From Actinobacteria bacterium 13_2_20CM_68_14 (GTDB lineage: Bacteria > Actinomycetota > Thermoleophilia > Gaiellales > Gaiellaceae): a DNA stretch of 14,670 nucleotides. The notes under the pieces are model-generated. The model saw nothing but the letters and a program-made list of their open reading frames with translations, was not told where the DNA came from and made no database searches. The position numbers were made by a program, and so were the translations under genes. Shown in pieces: positions 1-5,737 of the stretch; positions within the stretch are counted from its first letter, which is position 1; the number at the start of each line of letters is the position of its first letter. Where the stretch lies: positions 4,352-19,021 of the forward strand of contig MNDB01000019.1 in NCBI GenBank assembly GCA_001914705.1, given 5' to 3'.

Positions 1-548
1 GTCGTGTCGCCGTTGTCGCTAGAGCCTCCTGAGCCGGGCGAGTTGCCCGCGCCCGGACTGGTGTCCCTAGCTGGTGGAGTCTCCGCTGGCTGGCTCGTTC
101 GAGCCTGAGGCTGATCAGCGGTCACAAGCGTTGCCAAGTCGGGAGCCGGCGCCGAGCGCGCCGGTTGCGGAAGTGCGAGCTTTGCGCCGATCGCATTGAC
201 TTTCGCGGCGGCGCGCGCACGAGCCCGCGCACGCTTGGCGACCTCGGCGTGGTACGCGGCGAGAACTTTCTCGGAGACGATCGTTGCCGCCTCGGTTTGC
301 GGAACGGAGGATGCGCCTCCCGTTCCGCCGCCCGTATCAGTTGCCTGCGTCGCGAAGACGACGCTTCGCGCAAACCGGTTGCTGCCGCCTGCGCCTGTCA
401 CCTGGGAAAGCACAGGCAGACCGACCGTGACCCAGAGAACGGCCACGACCGGGAGCGCAACAACAGCCGGCAGGAACCGGGTACGCGAAGGGGGAGTCGC
501 GCGTGGCGCGCGAATGCGTCGTGGACGATCGATGTACGAGTGCCGCAA
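1..548 (-). CDS. Partial membrane-anchored protein of unknown function, TTG start, Pro/Ser/Gly-rich tail
   Basis: The frame is open from a TTG at 548-546 to the window edge, giving 182 complete codons with the C-terminus missing. The start was chosen because AAGGAG lies at 560-555 with a 6-base spacer, and an in-frame TGA lies further upstream. The N-terminus is Arg-rich (MRHSYIDRPRRIRAPR). One strong hydrophobic segment follows at residues about 25-48, so this is an uncleaved signal anchor or a signal peptide with the rest outside the cell. A basic, Ala/Arg-rich helical stretch (KRARARARAAAKVNAIGAKLA) lies near residues 100-125. After it the sequence turns into a low-complexity Pro/Ser/Gly/Asp tail. 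I do not recognise a family. It is divergent from the carboxylase beta subunit at 701. A role at the cell surface is only an inference. Confidence 0.6.
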   Translation of the reverse strand, partial: MRHSYIDRPRRIRAPRATPPSRTRFLPAVVALPVVAVLWVTVGLPVLSQVTGAGGSNRFARSVVFATQATDTGGGTGGASSVPQTEAATIVSEKVLAAYHAEVAKRARARARAAAKVNAIGAKLALPQPARSAPAPDLATLVTADQPQARTSQPAETPPARDTSPGAGNSPGSGGSSDNGDT

Positions 549-583
549 GATTCTCTCCTTGGGCCGCCGCAGGCCTCAAACAG

Positions 584-589
584 ACGCTA
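584..589 (-). promoter_or_regulatory. Candidate -10 box for the partial minus-strand gene
   Basis: TAGCGT reads on the minus strand at 589-584, fitting the actinobacterial TANNNT -10 pattern. Transcription would begin near 577 and leave a leader of about 29 bases carrying the AAGGAG ribosome binding site. No convincing -35 box is visible. Confidence 0.3.
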
Positions 590-639
590 GGCGGAGGGGC
601 CTGATCACGACTCCCCCAGGAGGGTGACTTCGCGCCCGG

Positions 640-667
640 CGCGAGTTCCCTCGAACGGGGACTCGCG
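640..667. repeat. Inverted repeat in the divergent region upstream of the carboxylase beta gene
   Basis: The arms CGCGAGTTCCC (640-650) and GGGGACTCGCG (657-667) pair over 11 positions with one G-T wobble, around a 6-base loop. It sits just upstream of the proposed -10 box at 689 and overlaps the place where a -35 box or an operator would lie. It could be a repressor-binding dyad. No homologous copy is seen elsewhere in the window. Confidence 0.4.
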
Positions 668-688
668 GCATCCGGCTCTCGGTCGGGA

Positions 689-694
689 TACGCT
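689..694 (+). promoter_or_regulatory. Candidate -10 box for a leaderless transcript of the carboxylase beta gene
   Basis: TACGCT (TANNNT) ends 6 bases before the GTG at 701, which places the -10 box at -12 to -7 if transcription starts at the G of the start codon. No Shine-Dalgarno sequence precedes the gene. Confidence 0.5.
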
Positions 695-700
695 CGCGTC

Positions 701-2266
701 GTGGCGACGGAAGCCGATTCGACCGGGGCCAAGCTGCGGGAGCTGGCCGAGTTGCGCGAGCAGGCGCGGCACGCCGGTAGCGAGAGCGCGGTCGCCCGCC
801 AGCGCGAGCAAGGGAAGCTGCTCGCCCGCGAGCGCGTCGAGAGACTGCTCGACCCTGGCTCGTTCTTCGAGCTGGATCGCTACGTCAGGCACCGCGAGTC
901 GAATTTCGGAATGCTCGAGCGGCGTCCCTACGGCGATGCGGTCGTCACCGGCTACGGCACGATCTTCGGCCGAAGGGTCTTCGTCTTCTCGCAGGACTCC
1001 ACCGTCTTCGGCGGGTCATTGAGCGAAGTCTTCGCCGAGAAGATCTGCAAAGTGATGGATCTCGCCGCGAAGTTCGGTTGCCCGTTGATCGGGATCAACG
1101 ACTCGGGTGGCGCCCGGATCCAGGAGGGCGTTGTCTCGCTCGCGGGCTACGCCGAGATCTTCTGGCGGAACGTCCAGGCCTCGGGAGTCATCCCCCAGAT
1201 CAGCTTGATCATGGGCCCGTGCGCGGGCGGAGCCGTCTACTCCCCCGCGATGACCGACTTCGTGCTGATGGTCGAGGGCTCTTCGTACATGTTCATCACG
1301 GGCCCCGACGTCGTGAAGACGGTGACCGGCGAGGAGGTGACGTTCGAGGAGCTCGGAGGCGCGGCGACACACGCGGCGAAGTCCGGCGTCGCCCACTTCA
1401 TCGCGCCCGACGAGGAGGCATGTCTCGAGGACGCCCGTTACCTGCTGTCGTTCCTGCCGCAGAACAACGTCGACCCGCCGCCCTATGCAGAGCCGACCGA
1501 CCCGGCCGGGAGGGAGGACGCCGAGCTCGATTCGACGATTCCCGACGATCCTGCAAAGCCGTACGACATGAAGAGCGTGATCTCCCGCGTGGTCGACGAC
1601 GGCGATTTCCTCGAGGTGCACGAGCGCTGGGCCGAGAACATCGTTTGCTGCTTCGCGCGGCTCAACGGCTATCCCGTCGGCGTGATCGGCAACCAGCCAC
1701 GGGCGCTGGCCGGCGTGCTGGACATCGACTCCTCGACGAAGGCGGCGCGCTTCGTCCGGAGCTGCGATGCGTTCAACATTCCGCTGGTCACGTTCGTCGA
1801 CGTCCCCGGATTCCTACCCGGCACCGCACAGGAGTGGGGCGGGATCATCCGCCACGGCGCGAAGCTGCTCTACGCCTATTGCGAGGCAACTGTGCCGAAG
1901 CTCGCCGTGATCACCCGCAAGGCGTACGGCGGCGCTTACGACGTCATGAGCTCGAAACACATCCGCGCCGACTTCAACTTCGCGTGGCCGACCGCAGAGG
2001 TGGCCGTGATGGGCCCCGAAGGCGCCGTCAACATCGTCTTTCGCAAGCAGATCGAGGAAGCTCCGGATCCCGAAGCGCGTCGCGCGGAACTGATTGAGGC
2101 GTACCGCAGTCAGTTCGCGAACCCGTACGCGGCGGCTGAACGCGGCTACGTCGACGATGTGATCGAGCCGCGCCGCACCCGGCCTGTGCTGATCGACGCC
2201 CTCGAGACCGCGTTGACGAAGCGCGAGCGCCGGCCGCCTCGAAAGCACGGGAACATCCCGCTCTAG
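701..2266 (+). CDS. pccB: Acyl-CoA carboxylase carboxyltransferase (beta) subunit, probably propionyl-CoA carboxylase
   Basis: This 521-residue protein has the full length of the PccB/AccD5 family. It transfers CO2 from carboxybiotin to an acyl-CoA in the cytoplasm. The N-terminal crotonase-like half contains GGARIQEG (136-143), one of the glycine-rich oxyanion-hole segments. The C-terminal half has PGTAQEWGGIIRHGAK (about 373-388) and GGAYDVMSSK (410-419), followed by AWPTAEVAVMGPEGAVNI. The Asp in GGAYDVM (D414) matches the residue that in Streptomyces and mycobacterial subunits favours propionyl-CoA; this assignment rests on recalled family knowledge, not an alignment. The GTG start at 701 fits the family N-terminus and the -10 box just upstream; there is no Shine-Dalgarno. 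The biotin-carrying partner is not adjacent but at 5738-7507. Butyryl- or acetyl-CoA may also be used. Confidence 0.93.
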   Translation: MATEADSTGAKLRELAELREQARHAGSESAVARQREQGKLLARERVERLLDPGSFFELDRYVRHRESNFGMLERRPYGDAVVTGYGTIFGRRVFVFSQDSTVFGGSLSEVFAEKICKVMDLAAKFGCPLIGINDSGGARIQEGVVSLAGYAEIFWRNVQASGVIPQISLIMGPCAGGAVYSPAMTDFVLMVEGSSYMFITGPDVVKTVTGEEVTFEELGGAATHAAKSGVAHFIAPDEEACLEDARYLLSFLPQNNVDPPPYAEPTDPAGREDAELDSTIPDDPAKPYDMKSVISRVVDDGDFLEVHERWAENIVCCFARLNGYPVGVIGNQPRALAGVLDIDSSTKAARFVRSCDAFNIPLVTFVDVPGFLPGTAQEWGGIIRHGAKLLYAYCEATVPKLAVITRKAYGGAYDVMSSKHIRADFNFAWPTAEVAVMGPEGAVNIVFRKQIEEAPDPEARRAELIEAYRSQFANPYAAAERGYVDDVIEPRRTRPVLIDALETALTKRERRPPRKHGNIPL

Positions 2267-2328
2267 GAGGGTTTGGCGGAATAGCGCTCGCACCCTGGTG
2301 GCACAGCCTCTATTTCGCCAAGCCTCCT
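2265..2328. terminator. Large inverted repeat across two convergent stop codons, probable bidirectional terminator
   Basis: AGGAGGGTTTGGCGGAATA at 2265-2283 is nearly the reverse complement of TATTTCGCCAAGCCTCCT at 2311-2328, with one bulged base and two mismatched or wobble positions. The spacer of 27 bases is GC-rich. The arms overlap the TAG of the carboxylase beta gene (2264-2266) and the TAG of the GGDEF/HD-GYP gene (2329-2327). Neither strand has a T-tract, so it is not a textbook intrinsic terminator; a Rho-dependent or RNA-stabilising role, or a dispersed repeat, is possible. Confidence 0.55.
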
Positions 2329-4147
2329 AAACAGCGATCGCTTGGTGGAGCTGCGCGTCTGCTGCGGGGGCGGCCTGGTCGAGCTCAGCGGCGAGCGCCT
2401 CGACCACCGACGGGTCGAATTGGGTGCCGGCGCAGAGGACGAGTTCGCTCATCGCGTCGTTCGGCGAGCACGCCTTGCCGTAGAGGCCGCCGGACGTCAT
2501 CGCGTCGAACGCGTCGGCGACAAAGAGGATCCGGGCGCCAAGCGGGATCTCCGTTCCGGCGAGGCCGTCCGGATATCCGGTGCCGTCCCACCGTTCATGG
2601 TGGTGGAGCACCCACTCCGCTACCGAACCGATGCCGAGGCTCTCGAGCATTCGAGAGCCGAGCGACGCATGCTCCTTGAGGACGGACCACTCAGGCTCCG
2701 TCAGCGGCGCCGGCTTCCGCAGCAGGTTCTCGGGAAGAGCCAGCTTGCCGAGGTCGTGAAGGCTTCCCGCAAGTTGTGTGAGCTCGATTTCTTCACGGGA
2801 GAGGCCGATGCGCGCGGCCAGCCGGACGGCAAGCTCGGCGACACGTTGCGAATGATTTCCGCTGTAGACGTCTCGCGCGTCGACAGCATTCGCAAGACTC
2901 GCGGCAGCTCGGAGCCGCGCGGCCCGATCCTGGGCGCCCGCGAGCCGCTTCAGCTCGGCGAGCTCGACCACGTCCGGACGGTAGACCTCGGCCCGGTTCT
3001 TGCCCTCCTCCTTCGCCCGGTAGAGGGCGGTGTCGACCAGGTGCAGCAGCTCGTCGCGTTGCCGCGCGTGCTGAGGCGCCAGGGCGATCCCGGCGCTGAC
3101 CGTGACCGGCCCCAGCTGGCCGAAATCGAGCCTCGAGATCCGCTCGACGATCGAGTTCGCAGCCGTCAATGCTTGCCCGTCCTCAGACCCCGGCAAGAGG
3201 ACGGCGAACTCGTCGCCGCCGAGCCGAAATGCCTCGCCGCTCTGGCGGAGCCTTGTCGCAACCTGGGAGAGCACCCGATCGCCTGCTGGATGGCCAAAGT
3301 GGTCGTTGACCCGCTTGAAGTCGTCGATGTCCACGAGGCAGAGCGCCAGCGGCCTGCCGCAGCGGAGCGCGTGCTCGAGCTCGCGGGCAAGGCGTTCGTG
3401 GAAGTGGCGGTGGTTGCCGAGACCCGTCAGCGGATCGGTGAGCGCGAGTCGGACGGCCCGCAACGCCCGCAGCAGCGCACGCTGGTAGAGCTGGATCGCG
3501 AGCAGCGGACCCACGAGGGCCAGGGACAGCAGGGGCGCTCGTTGCCAGAGCACGACGAGTGTCAGGACTGCGGAGCCCATCAGCGTGAACGGCAGGATCG
3601 TCTTCCGAACGCTCGAGGCGATCAGGCCGCCCCAAGAGCGGCGCGTCCCGCGTGCAACCACAGCGGTGATCAGAAGGACGTTGACCAGGTAGCAGACGCA
3701 AGTCGCGACAAGTACGCGGGCCGCAGTGCGGGCCGGTGAGTCGCCGGCAATGGGCGCGATCACGAGTCCGGCGCTCGCCGCCGTCAGCGCGAACGCGAAG
3801 GAGTTGTAGGCGATCCGCACCGGCGGCCTGCGGTCCAGGAGCTGCATGACCGCGGGCGTCGCGGCGACGACGAGAACGCCGGCCGCCCAGCCAAAGAGCA
3901 CGATCGCGGACAGTCCGAAGACGAACGCCAATGAGACCCCGTTGGCGTCAAGGTCGTCTACCGGAACCGGGAAGCGATCGGCGAGCAGCGAGGCGGCGAG
4001 GAACGCGGCGAGCCCGGCGAGAACCGTTGCTCCGTGCGCGGCCGTTACAAACGAGACGGTCGCAGCGACGACCGTGGCGAGACCCACGGCGCAGACGGGA
4101 GCGACGACCGGGTAAAGGCTGCGGCTGGCGGCTGCCGACTCGCTCAT
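2327..4147 (-). CDS. Membrane-bound GGDEF / HD-GYP cyclic-di-GMP signalling protein
   Basis: The 606-residue product combines synthesis and breakdown modules for cyclic di-GMP. Residues about 12-220 form a hydrophobic region with several membrane helices (roughly seven or eight) and no sensor domain that I recognise. The GGDEF domain spans about 235-392, with an intact GGDEF signature at 310-314, so cyclase activity is plausible. The allosteric RxxD inhibition motif is not seen in front of it. The HD-GYP domain spans about 410-580: HD at 464-465, HHH at 515-517 and GTGYPDG at 522-528 are all present, as expected of a metal-dependent phosphodiesterase. The ATG at 4147 was preferred over in-frame starts further upstream, because it leaves only 10 bases after the microprotein stop and begins just before the membrane region. 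It lies last in the minus-strand cluster with the 35-residue protein and the NlpC/P60 gene. Confidence 0.9.
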   Translation of the reverse strand: MSESAAASRSLYPVVAPVCAVGLATVVAATVSFVTAAHGATVLAGLAAFLAASLLADRFPVPVDDLDANGVSLAFVFGLSAIVLFGWAAGVLVVAATPAVMQLLDRRPPVRIAYNSFAFALTAASAGLVIAPIAGDSPARTAARVLVATCVCYLVNVLLITAVVARGTRRSWGGLIASSVRKTILPFTLMGSAVLTLVVLWQRAPLLSLALVGPLLAIQLYQRALLRALRAVRLALTDPLTGLGNHRHFHERLARELEHALRCGRPLALCLVDIDDFKRVNDHFGHPAGDRVLSQVATRLRQSGEAFRLGGDEFAVLLPGSEDGQALTAANSIVERISRLDFGQLGPVTVSAGIALAPQHARQRDELLHLVDTALYRAKEEGKNRAEVYRPDVVELAELKRLAGAQDRAARLRAAASLANAVDARDVYSGNHSQRVAELAVRLAARIGLSREEIELTQLAGSLHDLGKLALPENLLRKPAPLTEPEWSVLKEHASLGSRMLESLGIGSVAEWVLHHHERWDGTGYPDGLAGTEIPLGARILFVADAFDAMTSGGLYGKACSPNDAMSELVLCAGTQFDPSVVEALAAELDQAAPAADAQLHQAIAV

Positions 4148-4157
4148 CGCTAATCGA

Positions 4158-4265
4158 CTACCACTCGAGGAAGCTGGCAGCATCTGCCCAGCCGAGCGCG
4201 AGCGCAAGGGCGAGCAACGCGACGACGACGAACACAAGGCGAAGACGCGGATTCCACTTCAGCAT
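4158..4265 (-). CDS. 35-residue single-pass membrane microprotein
   Basis: The ATG at 4265-4263 is preceded by GGAGG with a 6-base spacer, the best ribosome binding site in this cluster. The frame ends at TAG 4160-4158 after 35 codons. The peptide begins MLKWNPRLRL, continues as an uninterrupted hydrophobic helix of about 17 residues (Val/Ala/Leu-rich), and ends in a short Trp-containing tail, SFLEW. The basic N-terminus and hydrophobic helix predict an inner-membrane protein with its N-terminus in the cytoplasm. It ends 10 bases before the GGDEF/HD-GYP start, so the two are probably co-translated. I cannot assign a family. A small regulatory partner of the c-di-GMP protein or the wall hydrolase is an inference from position only. 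Confidence 0.7.
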   Translation of the reverse strand: MLKWNPRLRLVFVVVALLALALALGWADAASFLEW

Positions 4266-4266
4266 G

Positions 4267-4282
4267 GGAGACCTCCATCTCC
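4267..4282 (-). promoter_or_regulatory. Ribosome binding site presented in a small hairpin before the microprotein
   Basis: On the minus strand, GGAGA (4282-4278) can pair with TCTCC (4271-4267) around the loop TGGAGG (4277-4272). The Shine-Dalgarno GGAGG therefore lies in the loop, with the 3' arm immediately before the ATG. This may present or partly mask the site; it is short and could be chance. Confidence 0.4.
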
Positions 4283-4289
4283 TAGACGA

Positions 4290-4342
4290 CGCGATTGTCT
4301 CTCTCGCGGCCCGCCGGGCCATCACCCGGACGGGGGATCGCG
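4290..4342 (-). other. Structured spacer between the NlpC/P60 gene and the microprotein
   Basis: CGCGAT (4290-4295) can pair with ATCGCG (4337-4342), enclosing a hairpin of GGCCC (4308-4312) and GGGCC (4316-4320) with a 3-base loop. This lies just after the NlpC/P60 stop. No T-tract follows on the minus strand, so it may be a processing or stabilising element rather than a terminator. In sequence this GC-rich, such pairings arise easily. Confidence 0.3.
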
Positions 4343-4356
4343 GTTGCCTGCGCCTT

Positions 4357-5385
4357 CTAGGTGCCGAGACCGGCTTCGACGAGCGGCCGGCGGCCCCAGG
4401 CGAACCGCTGCTTGTACCAGCCTGAAAGCTGGGCGAGCGCGACGCCGTAGCCCGACGAGTGAATGAACCAACCGTTGCCGAGATAGATCCCGGTGTGGTC
4501 GACCTGCGCAGGCTTCGACCGAGGGCCGGCGGCTCCCCAGAAGAGCAGGTCGCCCGGCTTCAGCCGGGCAAACGGGATTCGTTTCGCCGCCGGCACCTCG
4601 CCGCTCATCGCGAAGGTCGTCCGACCTTTCAGCGTGCCCGCGAGCGCGGAGCCGCCAGCGTAGACCTGGAGCTTGAAGACGCGCCAGACGAATCCGGAGC
4701 AGTCGAAACCGCCCGGAGCCTGGACTCCGAACGGCGCCTCGGCGTTCTCGCTGGTGCCGCCCCAGACGTAGGGGTAGCCGATGAAGCGAACCGCTGTCTG
4801 AAGGATCCGCGTCTGCCAGGCAGAGAGGGTGGGTAGCGTGAAGGTGTCGGCGAGCTGCTGGACCTGCTCCGTTTCCCAGCCACGGAAATTGAGGATCTGC
4901 GCCGCCGAGTAGGCGGCCTCGGCCCTCGTCGCCGGCTGGCTCGGCAGCAGCTCGAGCGAGTCGAGCTGGGCCGGATGATTCGTGCGCAGCCCCAGGAGGC
5001 GCGCGACGACTTCCGTGCCGAAACGGCTCGGCGGCGTCAGCCCCGCGCTCCGAGCTGCGGCGGCGAACTCGGTGGCCGCTCCGCTCAGACCGAGCCCTCG
5101 GACAAGGGTCGAGTCGAGCTGGGCCATCGTCACGGGGGCGGTCGACGCCGTGGTCGCCGTCGGCCGCTCGGAACCAAGACCGGAGACGAGCGCCGTCAGC
5201 GCCCCGCGGGTGAGCGGGTCGTTCGGATGGAAGGTCTGAATGCTGTTCGCCATCAGGCCGTGCGAGACCACGAGCTTGATCTGAGGCTGCGCCCAGGAGA
5301 CAGGCTGCGCGCCGCCCTGGTTCTTGGCGGCGGCGGGCGCCGCAAGCACGGCGAAGACTGCGGTGGTCGCAAGGATGCGGCTCAT
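4357..5385 (-). CDS. Secreted SLH-domain NlpC/P60 cell-wall peptidase
   Basis: The 342-residue protein starts at the ATG 5385 with a clear signal peptide: MSRILATTAVFAVLAAPAAA, with likely cleavage after AAA. An upstream TTG at 5445 is in frame but would place a non-signal extension in front, so it was not used. Residues about 32-70 read as an S-layer-homology repeat (LVVSHGLM, then FHPNDPLTRGALTALVSGL). Degenerate SLH-like stretches follow to about 165. The NlpC/P60 domain covers about 190-340: the catalytic Cys229 is in GGFDCSGFVWRVF, His297 is in VDHTGIYLG and the third residue is probably His309 in FIHSSGYG. Such enzymes cut peptide stems of peptidoglycan, typically gamma-D-Glu-diaminopimelate bonds, outside the cell. 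It heads a minus-strand cluster with the microprotein and the GGDEF/HD-GYP gene. Its leader carries a strong hairpin at 5460-5514. A near-miss -10 box (TACGAA, 5398-5393) lies 7 bases before the ATG. Confidence 0.9.
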   Translation of the reverse strand: MSRILATTAVFAVLAAPAAAKNQGGAQPVSWAQPQIKLVVSHGLMANSIQTFHPNDPLTRGALTALVSGLGSERPTATTASTAPVTMAQLDSTLVRGLGLSGAATEFAAAARSAGLTPPSRFGTEVVARLLGLRTNHPAQLDSLELLPSQPATRAEAAYSAAQILNFRGWETEQVQQLADTFTLPTLSAWQTRILQTAVRFIGYPYVWGGTSENAEAPFGVQAPGGFDCSGFVWRVFKLQVYAGGSALAGTLKGRTTFAMSGEVPAAKRIPFARLKPGDLLFWGAAGPRSKPAQVDHTGIYLGNGWFIHSSGYGVALAQLSGWYKQRFAWGRRPLVEAGLGT

Positions 5386-5459
5386 CCGCTTGTTCGTATC
5401 GTCAGGACCAACGAGCGCCTTTAGAAACCGCACAAAAAGACTCAAGCGTCACGGGCTCA

Positions 5460-5514
5460 GCCAACCGGGATAAAACGGACGCCCCGGCAAAGCCGGGACG
5501 TCCTCCCGGTCGGC
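5460..5514 (-). terminator. Strong nested hairpin in the divergent region; terminator or attenuator on the minus strand
   Basis: The core is 5477-5488 paired with 5492-5503. On the minus-strand RNA this is a continuous 12-bp stem (GGACGUCCCGGC with GCCGGGGCGUCC, one U-G pair) and a UUU loop, followed by GUUUUA. That is terminator-like on the minus strand, but there is no T-tract on the plus strand. An outer stem, ACCGGGA (5464-5470) with TCCCGGT (5504-5510), extended by GCC/GGC at 5460-5462 and 5512-5514, encloses the core. It lies 75 bases before the NlpC/P60 start, so it could attenuate that gene or block antisense readthrough. It does not match the c-di-AMP (ydaO) riboswitch pattern that I know for wall-hydrolase genes. 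Confidence 0.5.
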
Positions 5515-5532
5515 GTCGCAAGCGAACGCCTT

Positions 5533-5538
5533 TAGTCT
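5533..5538 (+). promoter_or_regulatory. Candidate -10 box for a leaderless transcript of the epsilon-like gene
   Basis: TAGTCT (TANNNT) is followed by 7 bases and then the GTG at 5546. There is no Shine-Dalgarno in between. It would drive the epsilon-like gene and the biotin carboxylase gene together. Confidence 0.5.
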
Positions 5539-5545
5539 CCGACGA

Positions 5546-5734
5546 GTGGACTTCATCGCCCGACCGGAGCCCGATCCCGAGGCACGCGAAGCGATCGCGC
5601 TCGCGCTCGGGCGTCTGCTGGCGGGGGATGTGCCGCCGCCCACCTATCGGAGCCGCTGGCGCACCGAGGGCATCGCCGAGAATCTCGACGGTGAGGACGA
5701 GGCGCCCGGACGCCGTCGCACTACGCACGCGTAG
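5546..5734 (+). CDS. Small acyl-CoA carboxylase epsilon-subunit-like protein
   Basis: This is a 62-residue acidic protein with a GTG start. It begins MDFIARPEPDPEAREAIALA and continues as one predicted helix, then PPPTYRSRWR and an acidic tail ending in RRRTTHA. Its stop lies 3 bases before the ATG of the biotin carboxylase subunit, and the -10 box at 5533 supports the start, so the two form an operon. Actinobacterial acyl-CoA carboxylases often have a short epsilon subunit, encoded beside a large subunit, that bridges alpha and beta. The helix followed by a Trp-Arg motif (SRWR) and the gene position resemble that family, but the similarity is weak by eye and there are no catalytic residues. 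It could be an unrelated small protein. Confidence is high for a gene and moderate for the function. Confidence 0.65.
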   Translation: MDFIARPEPDPEAREAIALALGRLLAGDVPPPTYRSRWRTEGIAENLDGEDEAPGRRRTTHA

Positions 5735-5737
5735 CGC

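Noticed and set aside
2342..3739. 465-codon plus-strand frame opposite the GGDEF/HD-GYP gene
   Set aside because: Shadow of the signalling gene, which has intact GGDEF and HD-GYP motifs.
5386..5445. Earlier TTG start (5445) for the NlpC/P60 gene
   Set aside because: It would put 20 residues in front of a complete signal peptide; the ATG at 5385 gives a normal secreted protein.
5400..5545. Possible ydaO (c-di-AMP) riboswitch before the NlpC/P60 gene
   Set aside because: The conserved ydaO sequence blocks that I know are not present; only a nested hairpin is seen.
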